A stretch of 9,184 nt of DNA from Dyella_B sp035486915 (GCF_035486915.1 NZ_DATHMR010000124.1:1-9184); one strand, 5' to 3'; positions 1 through 6,258 are shown, numbered from the stretch's first letter. The notes: a model not told the origin generated them from the sequence alone. Program-made: numbers and translations.

Positions 1-468
1 GACGTCCGCGGGTGGTTCGGACAAGGGAAGGAATGCTAGATCGAGTCTGCCGCTGCGCACCTTTTCCAGCAGCAGCGACGCGCCGCCCTGACACAAGCGC
101 ACGTCGACGCCTGGATGCTGTGCATGAAATTGTTCGATCAGTGACGGTAGATGGAGAAATGCGGGCAGGCTTTGCATCGAACCGATGTTCAACGTGCCGC
201 GCTTCAGTCCCTGCACGGCAGCGACTGCTTCGCGTGCGTCGTCGACAGCATCGAGTGCGGCTTTGGCTTTGTTGAGGAACACTTTGCCGGCGCTGGTGAG
301 GCTGACCTGGCGCGTGCTTCGCACGACCAGTTGAGCATCCAGTTCGGATTCCAGTTGGCGGATCGAGGTGGATAGCGCCGACTGCACGATGTTTACCCGT
401 CGCGCCGCGCGGGTGAAATGCCTTTCTTCGGCGAGTGCCACGAAGTGCTGTAACTGACGGATTTCCAT
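1..468 (-). CDS. LysR-family transcriptional regulator (N-terminal part, truncated by window edge)
   Basis: Reading the minus strand from the ATG at 468-466 gives 156 codons with no stop before the left edge, so only the N-terminal half is present. Residues about 1-62 form a LysR winged helix-turn-helix: MEIRQLQHFVALAEE, then FTRAARR, QSALSTSIRQLE and LTSAG, all typical of the family. From about residue 90 the sequence GTLNIGSMQSLP opens the periplasmic-binding-protein-like effector domain; the motif around GRLDLAF near the cut also fits. LysR proteins are cytoplasmic DNA-binding regulators that sense a small ligand and often control a divergent neighbour as well as themselves. The neighbour here is an aldo/keto reductase, the likely target (inference). 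The ligand cannot be told from this part. Confidence 0.93.
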   Translation of the reverse strand, partial: MEIRQLQHFVALAEERHFTRAARRVNIVQSALSTSIRQLESELDAQLVVRSTRQVSLTSAGKVFLNKAKAALDAVDDAREAVAAVQGLKRGTLNIGSMQSLPAFLHLPSLIEQFHAQHPGVDVRLCQGGASLLLEKVRSGRLDLAFLPLSEPPADV

Positions 469-509
469 GGTGCGCCTCGATGCGGCTATTTCATCTAGGA
501 AACAGATCA

Positions 510-515
510 ATTATA
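510..515 (-). promoter_or_regulatory. Candidate -10 element of the LysR gene
   Basis: On the minus strand these bases read TATAAT, a perfect sigma-70 -10 hexamer, about 42 bases upstream of the LysR start codon. No good -35 hexamer lies at 16-18 bases upstream, so the promoter may be weak or activator-dependent. This is inferred from sequence only. Confidence 0.4.
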
Positions 516-533
516 TCAAAATATTCAATTTGA
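516..533. promoter_or_regulatory. Inverted repeat, probable LysR-type operator
   Basis: The sequence is TCAAA, 8 bases, then TTTGA: a perfect 5-bp inverted repeat in an A+T-rich patch unlike the flanking coding DNA. Its left half contains a T-N11-A match (516-528), the loose LysR box. It abuts the candidate -10 of the LysR gene and lies upstream of the divergent reductase. That is the classical position for a site used for autoregulation and for control of the divergent gene. Assignment to this LysR protein is inference. Confidence 0.45.
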
Positions 534-590
534 ACGATGGCGTGGGTGGCCCTACGTTGGCTATGTCCCCTCCTCCCCAGAGACATCGCT

Positions 591-1640
591 ATGGCTACTA
601 ATCCTGCAATTTTCGCTGCGTCGCAGAGCTCGGCGCTTCCTACCCGTCGGTTGGGCCTCACCGACATGACCATCACCCGCGTCGGCTTCGGCGCCTGGGC
701 CATCGGCAGTAATGACTGGGCCTTCGGTTGGGGCTCCCAGGACGACAACGATTCCATTGCGGCGATCCGTCATGCGATCGAGCGCGGCATCAACTGGATC
801 GACACGGCCGCGATTTACGGCCTTGGACATTCCGAAGAAGTGGTGCGCAAAGCGCTCGCCGGATTGCCTGCAGATCAGCGACCGTATGTGTTCACCAAGT
901 GCGGCCTCGTTTGGGATGAAAACAATCGCCAGGCGGCGCCGCGTCAAGTGGGCGCACCTGCCAGCATCCGGCGTGAGATCGACGCATCGTTGAAGCGTCT
1001 GGGTGTTGAGCGCATCGATCTTTATCAGATGCATTGGCCGGCTGAAGACGGTACGCCGTTGGAGGCGTATTGGCAGACGCTGCTTGATCTGAAGAAGGAA
1101 GGAAAAGTGCGCGCAGTCGGACTTTCCAACCACAACGTGCAACAGCTGCTTGCGGCCGAATCGCTGGGTCACGTCGATACGTTACAGCCGCCGTTCTCGT
1201 TGATTCGCCGTGACGTGGGTGGCGCCGAGCTGCAGTGGTGTCACGACTATCAGACGGGCGTGATCGTCTACAGCCCGATGCAGTCGGGTCTGCTTACCGG
1301 CAGCTTTAGCGTCGAGCGTGCGAAGGCGTTGCCCAAGGATGATTGGCGTTCGCGCAATGCGGAGTTCACCGGCGACAAGTTGAACGCCAATTTGAAGCTC
1401 GCCGATGCGCTGCGCCCGATTGCGAATCGGCATGGCGTGTCGGTCGCCACGGTTGCCGTGGCGTGGACGCTGGCATGGCCTGGCGTGACGGGCGCCATCG
1501 TCGGTGCGCGCACGCCTGCGCAGGTCGACGGATGGCTTGCTGCCGCCACATTCCAGCTCTCGCACGACGAGTTGGTGGCGATTGCTGCCGCCATTGGTTC
1601 GACCGGTGCGGGTAGCGGCCCGGCGTTGCCGAAAGGCTGA
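591..1640 (+). CDS. Aldo/keto reductase
   Basis: A 349-residue cytoplasmic NAD(P)H-dependent oxidoreductase of the aldo/keto reductase (AKR) superfamily, (beta/alpha)8 barrel. The motif order fits: RRLGLTDMTITRVGFGAWAIG at the first strand, then WIDTAAIYGLGHSEE, FTKCGL and QMHWP. The catalytic tetrad appears complete as Asp71, Tyr76, Lys103 and His148. A cofactor-binding segment IVYSPMQSGLLTG follows in the second half. Overall style resembles the YhdN/IolS type (AKR11-like), but the substrate cannot be predicted. I chose the ATG at 591 because an upstream in-frame ATG at 537 would add 18 residues that do not look like AKR sequence and would begin almost on the inverted repeat at 516-533. The Shine-Dalgarno at 591 is weak, so the start is the least certain point. 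It is divergent from the LysR gene. Long open frames on the opposite strand are G+C-driven shadows. Confidence 0.93.
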   Translation: MATNPAIFAASQSSALPTRRLGLTDMTITRVGFGAWAIGSNDWAFGWGSQDDNDSIAAIRHAIERGINWIDTAAIYGLGHSEEVVRKALAGLPADQRPYVFTKCGLVWDENNRQAAPRQVGAPASIRREIDASLKRLGVERIDLYQMHWPAEDGTPLEAYWQTLLDLKKEGKVRAVGLSNHNVQQLLAAESLGHVDTLQPPFSLIRRDVGGAELQWCHDYQTGVIVYSPMQSGLLTGSFSVERAKALPKDDWRSRNAEFTGDKLNANLKLADALRPIANRHGVSVATVAVAWTLAWPGVTGAIVGARTPAQVDGWLAAATFQLSHDELVAIAAAIGSTGAGSGPALPKG

Positions 1641-1646
1641 TAACAC

Positions 1647-1667
1647 GAGCCCTGTGTCTGCGGGCTT
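1647..1667 (+). terminator. Weak terminator-like hairpin after the aldo/keto reductase
   Basis: Seven bases after the reductase stop, AGCCC (1648-1652) pairs with GGGCT (1662-1666) around a 9-base loop, extendable by a G-T pair. Only a short pyrimidine stretch (TTCCT) follows, not a clear T-run, so termination may be inefficient or the hairpin may serve another purpose. Confidence 0.35.
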
Positions 1668-1672
1668 CCTGC

Positions 1673-1714
1673 GATCCCGATGCGGCATCCGAGCGGTGTG
1701 ACTGCATCGGGATC
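1673..1714. repeat. Perfect 11-bp inverted repeat between reductase and cupin genes
   Basis: GATCCCGATGC (1673-1683) is exactly reverse-complemented by GCATCGGGATC (1704-1714) across a 20-base loop. The loop itself begins with GGCATCC, which offers a second partner for the GATGC part of the left arm. A further short hairpin, CGATG-CAAA-CATCG, lies at 1735-1748. No T-run follows, so this is not a standard intrinsic terminator. It could be an mRNA structure in the cupin leader or a binding site. Confidence 0.5.
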
Positions 1715-1807
1715 TGCCTTAGTTGCACGCGCTTCGATGCAAACATCGCAGTGCGCACACGACGCGAACGGCTCGCAGACTCCGATAAATCGTTTCAGGA
1801 AAACAGT

Positions 1808-2260
1808 ATGAACACGATATACAAGCGAGTGTTTTTATCGCTCGTACTTTTCACTCCGTTTGTAGCGTTGGTGCGCGCGCAATCCGTGTCGTCCGCGCAT
1901 GTCGACGTGCTGGTCAAAAGCGACAAATCGTGGAACGGCAAGCCCTATACGTCTTATCCCAAGGGCACGCCGCAGTTGACGATGCTGAAGATGACTATCC
2001 CGCCGAACACCGCGTTGCCATGGCATACGCATCCTGTGCCGAATGCGGGTTACGTGCTTTCCGGGCAGCTGACCATCGAAGACAAGGCCAGCGGCAAGAA
2101 GGAAACGTTCAAGTCCGGCCAGGCATTCACCGAATCGGTCGACGATGTCCATCGCGGCGTCAGCGGCGATCAGCCGACGGTGCTGATCATTACGTATTCG
2201 GGCACGCCCGGCGTGCCGACCTTCAATCCGGTCAAGGGTGAAAGGCCGGAATATCAATAA
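1808..2260 (+). CDS. Exported small cupin-domain protein
   Basis: A 150-residue single-domain cupin. Residues 1-24 form a signal peptide: positive start (NTIYKR), hydrophobic core VFLSLVLFTPFVALV, and a likely cut after VRA, so the protein should act in the periplasm. Cupin motif 1 is WHTHPVPNAGYVLSGQL, with His73 and His75 as metal ligands; the usual Glu position is Asn79. Cupin motif 2 is around GQAFTESVDDVHRG, with His115 as a ligand. Such short cupins are beta-barrels that often bind a metal; no reaction can be assigned. The start is supported by AGGA (1797-1800), 7 bases before the ATG. It lies downstream of the aldo/keto reductase on the same strand, but the 167-base gap with several hairpins suggests its own transcript or an attenuated read-through. 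A proteobacterial family with this HTHPVPNAGYVLSG signature is familiar to me from memory only. Confidence 0.88.
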   Translation: MNTIYKRVFLSLVLFTPFVALVRAQSVSSAHVDVLVKSDKSWNGKPYTSYPKGTPQLTMLKMTIPPNTALPWHTHPVPNAGYVLSGQLTIEDKASGKKETFKSGQAFTESVDDVHRGVSGDQPTVLIITYSGTPGVPTFNPVKGERPEYQ

Positions 2261-2294
2261 GCGAGTTAGTGGGGTGGAGACATAAAAAAGTCAG

Positions 2295-2322
2295 AGTGCT
2301 ATTTCCAAATTGGAAACTCACT
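2295..2322. repeat. Imperfect palindrome downstream of the cupin gene
   Basis: The core TTTCCAA-A-TTGGAAA (2302-2316) is a perfect 7-bp inverted repeat with a single central base. It is flanked by AGTG (2295-2298) and CACT (2319-2322), which also pair. The single-base centre suits a dimeric protein-binding site better than an RNA hairpin. It lies in the 182-base gap between the convergent cupin and Cys-rich genes, where I see no coding sequence. Confidence 0.4.
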
Positions 2323-2401
2323 AGGGCCGCTCTTGTTGAAGCATTGGATGTGCATCCGATCGAGGTTTGTCAGCTAGCCGGAACCAAACTCTTCTCTCGA
2401 C

Positions 2402-2433
2402 AGGCACGGCGCGATCGACATCTCGCCGTGCCT
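2402..2433. terminator. Strong hairpin between convergent genes, probable bidirectional terminator
   Basis: AGGCACGGCG (2402-2411) pairs perfectly with CGCCGTGCCT (2424-2433), a 10-bp G+C-rich stem with a 12-base loop. It starts 9 bases past the stop codon of the minus-strand Cys-rich gene and lies about 140 bases beyond the cupin stop. Neither side has a T-run, so it may rely on Rho or act as a transcript-end stabiliser. Its position between two converging genes supports an end-of-transcript role. Confidence 0.5.
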
Positions 2434-2442
2434 ATGGAAGCA

Positions 2443-2736
2443 TCAATATACCCATGCGCCATACACCCAGCGGCCGTGAACGGGTGTATCGCGGCAATGG
2501 CCGTGCGGTCCGATCCAGTAACCGGGAGGGCACACGCGAGCCGGTACCACGGCAACGACGGGGTAGCCGACGGGATAGCCGATGGGGCGGACCACGACGA
2601 CGGCCGGTCCGTGGCAGAAGCCCCACCCGTCGCGCCACCGGCCCGGGCCACAGCCTTGGGCCGCATAAGCAGATACCGTCACTAATAGACCGACTGCCAC
2701 TGCGGCAGCTTTGGATGCAAAACGTAGCTTGGACAT
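2443..2736 (-). CDS. Small exported Cys/Gly/Trp-rich repeat protein (GCG_CRPN-like)
   Basis: A 97-residue protein starting at the ATG at 2736-2734, preceded on its strand by GGGAGAA (2747-2741) at good spacing. Residues 1-26 form a signal peptide (MSKLRFASK, then AAAVAVGLLVTVSAYA), so it is exported. The mature part holds two copies of one 13-residue pattern, C-x-P-G-x-W-x4-G-x-C: CGPGRWRDGWGFC at 29-41 and CPPGYWIGPHGHC at 69-81. A Val/Pro/Tyr-rich linker lies between them, and the tail is aromatic (GRWVYGAWVY). The four Cys residues could form two disulfides or bind metal. The QGCGPG start after the signal peptide recalls small proteins annotated as GCG_CRPN-domain proteins, whose function I do not know to be established. 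It is a single gene converging on the cupin gene. Confidence 0.82.
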   Translation of the reverse strand: MSKLRFASKAAAVAVGLLVTVSAYAAQGCGPGRWRDGWGFCHGPAVVVVRPIGYPVGYPVVAVVPARVCPPGYWIGPHGHCRDTPVHGRWVYGAWVY

Positions 2737-3131
2737 GATTTTCTCCCGTGTGGAACGTTGTTTTGTGCGTTGCAGCAGAGTCTGGGCGTGTCCGGGCGGG
2801 AAAGAAAATACTGTTTTGCTATACGGGCATAACTGGCGGTTATGCCTTCGGGTTTTCTGTCTTCGTGTTCTGGCTGGCGGCCCGCCGTTTTGCTCGGCTG
2901 CGCGGCGGCGGCGGCGTCGCGCGCACGACGCAAGCGGCAAGACATTCGCGTTGCACGCGCAGCGTGCGTTCTCGACAAATCCGTGCGAACAGAAAAACGA
3001 TAGTTGGGTGCAGCAGGAAGGAACTCGGCGTTGGCTTGTTACTTAAGTCGACCTTAGCGTGGCTTCCAGCACTGTGCGACCTGTCCGGAGGCGGTCATCG
3101 TAGGTAGACCTATTGCTTGTCTGAAACGGTC
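2737..3131. other. Non-coding stretch upstream of the Cys-rich gene and the M61 operon
   Basis: About 395 bases separate the divergent starts of the Cys-rich gene (-) and the small ORF/M61 pair (+). Open frames here are built of basic, low-complexity residues with no family resemblance, so I call no gene. Visible structure: an 8-bp hairpin at 2826-2846; five tandem GCG triplets at 2902-2916; a GCACGC-GCA-GCGTGC hairpin at 2953-2967; and a short inverted repeat, TAGGT-AG-ACCTA, at 3101-3112, about 20 bases before the small ORF. Promoters for both directions must lie here, but I cannot point to convincing -35/-10 pairs. Confidence 0.6.
2826..2846 (+). other. Perfect 8-bp stem-loop, possible orphan terminator or RNA element
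   Basis: GGCATAAC (2826-2833) pairs with GTTATGCC (2839-2846) around the 5-base loop TGGCG. On the plus strand it is followed by TTCGGGTTTTCTG, a broken T-run typical of a weak intrinsic terminator. No plus-strand gene precedes it. It could therefore end an unannotated small plus-strand transcript, or be a structure in the minus-strand leader of the Cys-rich gene. Confidence 0.4.
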
Positions 3132-3278
3132 ATGGGGCTTACGAAGTCTAGTGTGTGCTCGGTGTTTGCGGTCTTCATATGCTCGTTGGACACTATCTCC
3201 GCAACCTCGGCGCAGGACTTGCCTCATGTCGTGGGAAAGCACCAAAACGACGATGGAAGCAAGTGCGGTCACCAGTGA
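3132..3278 (+). CDS. Possible small exported peptide overlapping the M61 peptidase start
   Basis: A 48-codon frame, ATG at 3132 to TGA at 3276-3278. The product begins MGLTKSSVCSVFAVFICSL and continues to ATSAQDLP, which looks like a signal peptide with a cut near SA-Q; the mature end is short and polar (KHQNDDGSKCGHQ). Roughly 70 percent of its third codon positions are G or C, as expected for coding DNA here. Its stop overlaps an in-frame GTG of the peptidase gene as GTGA, a classic translational-coupling arrangement. Against it, the Shine-Dalgarno before the ATG is poor, although a TTG at 3117 has AGGTAG nine bases upstream. It matches no family I know. It could be a leader peptide that sets translation of the peptidase, a real mini-protein, or chance. 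Confidence 0.38.
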   Translation: MGLTKSSVCSVFAVFICSLDTISATSAQDLPHVVGKHQNDDGSKCGHQ

Positions 3279-5224
3279 GAAGTAATTCGATTTGCCATAG
3301 GCATCGTGGGTTGCGACCGCGCACGCTCTTGTCGGCGGCGGTGTTTGTGTTCATGACTTGCGCCGCCACTGCGCAAGTCGGCGTGGGCCCGATCGCCAAG
3401 CCTCAGCCACCTGAGCTGCCCACACCTCAGGATCGTGCTTATAACGGCACCATTGGCTTACACGTCGAAGCCGTCGACACCGAGCATCAGATCTTTACCG
3501 TTCACGAGACCATTCCCGTTCAACAGATCGGCGACACCGTGCTGTTGTATCCGCATTGGGAAACGGCAAGTCACGCTCCGACCGCTTCGATATCGGATCT
3601 TGCCGGTTTGATGGTGCACGTCGACGGTGTGCGTGTGGATTGGATGCGCGATCCCGTCGACATGTATGCCTTTCACATCGACGTGCCAAAGGGCGCGCGC
3701 ACGATCACGCTGGACTTCCAGTTTCTTGCAGCATCCAACGCGCATCTGCTGCGTACGGACATGATCGAGTTGCCGTGGCAGCGCGTGTTGCTCTATCCGG
3801 CGGGATGGTACGTGCGAGATTTACCGGTCGCGGCGACGCTTGTGTTGCCTCAGGGCCTGACGCCGTTCACTTCCCTGGCGTTCGAGCGAATCGACGATCG
3901 AACGTTGCGTTTTCAGCCGGTGACGCTCGAACAACTGGTGGACGCTCCGGTATACGCCGGCCGCTACACGCGCCGCATCGTGCTTAACGATCGCGATGCG
4001 AAACCCGTGATGCTGGATCTGCTGGCTGACAGCGCCAAAGATCTCGCCATAACGCCGAGCGAAATCACGCACACGCAGACGCTTGTCGCGCAGACGTTGA
4101 AAACGTTCGGCGCTCCGCCGTATCGCCACTACGACGCTATCGTCACGTTGAGCGACGTCCTTTCGCCGGGTGGCGGCACGGAACATCTGGAGGAAGGGGA
4201 GAACAATCTTCCCGCCGCGTATGTCGACGCTCCATCGCAGCAGCTCAACAATCGCGATCTGATCGCGCATGAATTTGTGCATGCGTGGAACGGCCGCTCG
4301 CACGAGCCTGCCGATCTATGGTCGCCTACGTTCAATCAGCCGGTCGGCGGCTCGTTGCTGTGGGTGTATGAAGGACAAACCGAATTCTGGGGACGCGTTC
4401 TCGCGGCGCGTGCAGGTCTGCGCGATACCCAACAAACCTTGGACAAATTGGCGATGGATGCGGCTGTCGTCGCTCATCGCGAAGGGCGCTCCTGGAAAAA
4501 TCTGCAGGACAGCACCAACGACGCCATTTACATGGCGGGACATCATGTGCCGTGGCGCGACTGGCAGCGACGTGAAGATTATTACCCCGAAGGCGTTTTG
4601 CTATGGCTGGATGTCGATGCGCGACTGCGCGAGCTGAGTCACGATACGCGCAGCCTGGATGATTTTGCGCATCGCTTTTTCGATGCCGAAAGAAGCGGTC
4701 AGACCACGCAGACGTATACCTTCGAGGACGTCTGCAACGCGCTGAGTGACATCGCACCGGACGATTGGGCAACGTTCTTGCAGCAACATCTTCGCAGCCA
4801 CGATACGGGCGAGGCGATGGCCGGTTTGGCACGAGCGGGCTGGAAGCTCACGTACAACGACGTTCCCACGGAAACCTTCCGACAGGACGAAGAGGAGGCC
4901 GGCGCAAGTAACCTCGACTATTCGATTGGCCTGCAAATCGACACAGATGGCCACATCGCATCGGTGACTTGGAAGGGTCCAGCATTCCAGGCCGGTTTGT
5001 CGTCCGGCGCTCACGTCGTGGAAGTCGATGGGCAGCCCTTTTCGACGCAGAAATTGTTGGCCGCCGTGCAGATGTCTGCGACGAAGCCATTGCTTCTGCG
5101 CGTGACGATGGACGGAAAAGCGCGCGATGTCGTTATCCCTTATCGAGGAACGTTGCAGTATCCGCATCTCGAACGTATTGCGGGTACGACTGACCGGCTG
5201 TCGCAGTTGCTAAAAGCGCGGTGA
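3275..5224 (+). CDS. Secreted M61-family metallopeptidase with PDZ domain
   Basis: A 649-residue exported zinc peptidase, counted from the GTG at 3275. Signal peptide: RHRGLRPRTLLSAAVFVFMTC to ATAQ, about residues 9-34. An N-terminal beta-rich domain precedes the catalytic domain. Zinc motif HEFVHAWNG has His332, Glu333 and His336; the third ligand is probably Glu366 in WVYEGQTEFW. The M61 marker GGTEHLEEG precedes it (about 300-308), and YYPEGVLLWLDVDARLREL follows (about 436-454). A PDZ-like domain covers about 550-625 (AFQAGLSSGAHVVEVDGQPF). M61 enzymes are glycyl-aminopeptidase-type enzymes; action on periplasmic or environmental peptides is inferred. The frame stays open upstream to a GTG at 3155, but the extra residues look non-coding. 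GTG 3263 (GGAAG 3 bases upstream) and TTG 3311 are other possible starts. GTG 3275 is preferred because it overlaps the small upstream ORF's stop. Confidence 0.9.
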   Translation: MRSNSICHRHRGLRPRTLLSAAVFVFMTCAATAQVGVGPIAKPQPPELPTPQDRAYNGTIGLHVEAVDTEHQIFTVHETIPVQQIGDTVLLYPHWETASHAPTASISDLAGLMVHVDGVRVDWMRDPVDMYAFHIDVPKGARTITLDFQFLAASNAHLLRTDMIELPWQRVLLYPAGWYVRDLPVAATLVLPQGLTPFTSLAFERIDDRTLRFQPVTLEQLVDAPVYAGRYTRRIVLNDRDAKPVMLDLLADSAKDLAITPSEITHTQTLVAQTLKTFGAPPYRHYDAIVTLSDVLSPGGGTEHLEEGENNLPAAYVDAPSQQLNNRDLIAHEFVHAWNGRSHEPADLWSPTFNQPVGGSLLWVYEGQTEFWGRVLAARAGLRDTQQTLDKLAMDAAVVAHREGRSWKNLQDSTNDAIYMAGHHVPWRDWQRREDYYPEGVLLWLDVDARLRELSHDTRSLDDFAHRFFDAERSGQTTQTYTFEDVCNALSDIAPDDWATFLQQHLRSHDTGEAMAGLARAGWKLTYNDVPTETFRQDEEEAGASNLDYSIGLQIDTDGHIASVTWKGPAFQAGLSSGAHVVEVDGQPFSTQKLLAAVQMSATKPLLLRVTMDGKARDVVIPYRGTLQYPHLERIAGTTDRLSQLLKAR

Positions 5225-5249
5225 CTCGAACAGGATTCTACGTAACCGA

Positions 5250-5269
5250 GGCGTGGCCTTTGCCGCGCC
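5250..5269. terminator. Hairpin between convergent M61 and hydrolase genes
   Basis: GGCGTGGC (5250-5257) pairs with GCCGCGCC (5262-5269) around CTTT, eight pairs including one T-G wobble. It sits midway in the 59-base gap between the M61 stop and the hydrolase stop on the other strand. Neither side has a T-run. The placement suggests a shared transcript-end structure. Confidence 0.45.
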
Positions 5270-5283
5270 CCATTCATCGATCC

Positions 5284-6258
5284 TTAGGCCGGTATGCGTG
5301 CAGCGGAAAGTTTTTCGTCAATGAATGCACCGATGGCTTCCAAAGCCAATGTTGCGGCGTTCAATTTGCCCACGCCGCCGGGAAATCCATGTGGCATGCC
5401 CATCCATATATCGAGCTTGGCGTCGACGCCTGCGGCGACCGCTTGCTCAACATATCGGCGCGAGTCATCCAGTAGCACTTCATCATCGCCGACATGAACG
5501 CGTAGCGGCGTCAGGTTGGCTAGCTGACTATTGAACAATGGCGATGCCAACGGATGATTGGGTTCCGTGCTTGCCAGGTAGGAACGCGCCAGCTCGGTGA
5601 CTTGGGACACAACGAAGTAAGGGTCGGCCTCTGCGCGCGTGTCGTAGCTCGCGCCAGAAAGTGTGAGGTCGGTGACCGGTGACATGACCGCTGTCGCAAC
5701 GAGCTTCACATCGATCGAAATCGCCTGAGTGGCTACGAGCGACGAAAGCACCAACGCCAAATTGCCGCCCGCCGAGTCGCCGGTCACCGCGACGCGGTGA
5801 ATACCTGCCTTTTCCAATCCGCGATAGCTCGCCTCGACATCATTCACCGCGGCAGGAAAAGGATGTTCCGGAGCCAGCCGGTAGTCGGGAATGAAGGCTT
5901 GAGCTTGAGCCTGTGTCGCAATGTGTCCGACCAAATGGCGGAAGGCCTGCGAGGTTCCCCAGTGGAACCAGCCGCCGTGAAGATGAAGGATCGCCTCGTC
6001 GGTTCGAAAGTGCTTGGGCCGCACCCAATGTCCTGGAATACCGCCCACGGTGCCAGCTTGGAAAGTCACTTCATCCGGCGGAATAACGCCTTCCATGATG
6101 GCGTCGAAGGGGCCTCGGGCCTCAATCCCCCGCAATTTGCCCTTTATGCCGGCGGACATTTCCCGCATGAACTTCGTCGTCTGGGCGTCTTCAGGCGAAA
6201 GTGGATGGAGGCGGATGAAATCCTCCGGCACCGCTGAGCTGCGTAGCGCGTTTTGCAT
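5284..6258 (-). CDS. Alpha/beta hydrolase, HSL-type esterase
   Basis: A 324-residue serine hydrolase with alpha/beta-hydrolase fold of the hormone-sensitive-lipase (family IV esterase) type, likely cytoplasmic as no signal peptide is visible. Oxyanion-hole motif HGGW is at 94-97, where most family members have HGGG. The nucleophile is Ser162 in GDSAGG. The acid is probably Asp259 in VGDDEVLLDDS, and the base His290 in MPHGF. DYRLAPEHPFPAA (125-137) is another hallmark. It should cleave small esters or lactones; the physiological substrate is unknown. Start at the ATG at 6258 is firm: GGAGGA (6269-6264) lies 5 bases upstream on its strand. It is divergent from a TetR-type repressor across a 125-base gap with a strong palindrome, so it is most likely repressed by it and induced by its substrate or a related ligand. 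Confidence 0.93.
   Translation of the reverse strand: MQNALRSSAVPEDFIRLHPLSPEDAQTTKFMREMSAGIKGKLRGIEARGPFDAIMEGVIPPDEVTFQAGTVGGIPGHWVRPKHFRTDEAILHLHGGWFHWGTSQAFRHLVGHIATQAQAQAFIPDYRLAPEHPFPAAVNDVEASYRGLEKAGIHRVAVTGDSAGGNLALVLSSLVATQAISIDVKLVATAVMSPVTDLTLSGASYDTRAEADPYFVVSQVTELARSYLASTEPNHPLASPLFNSQLANLTPLRVHVGDDEVLLDDSRRYVEQAVAAGVDAKLDIWMGMPHGFPGGVGKLNAATLALEAIGAFIDEKLSAARIPA

Noticed and set aside
561..1688. Long minus-strand open frames opposite the aldo/keto reductase
   Set aside because: They lie wholly antisense to a gene with clear AKR motifs, read as Arg/Ala/Pro-rich low-complexity protein and match no family; typical of G+C-rich codon shadows.
2269..2738. Plus-strand open frames opposite the Cys-rich mini-protein
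   Set aside because: Antisense to a gene with a signal peptide, good ribosome binding site and repeat motif; the products look like random Arg-rich sequence.
2902..2916. Five tandem GCG triplets as a possible functional repeat
   Set aside because: Short, within generally G+C-rich sequence, and expected by chance or slippage; no evidence of a larger repeat array.
2748..3107. Plus-strand open frame in the intergenic region with a hydrophobic stretch
   Set aside because: GTG start without a Shine-Dalgarno, Arg/Gly-rich low-complexity composition through the GCG repeat, and no recognisable domain.
3155..3274. N-terminal extension of the M61 frame up to the GTG at 3155
   Set aside because: The residues before the signal peptide (e.g. 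RGKAPKRRWKQ) would bury the signal peptide behind 50 residues, and the overlapping small frame has the better coding character.
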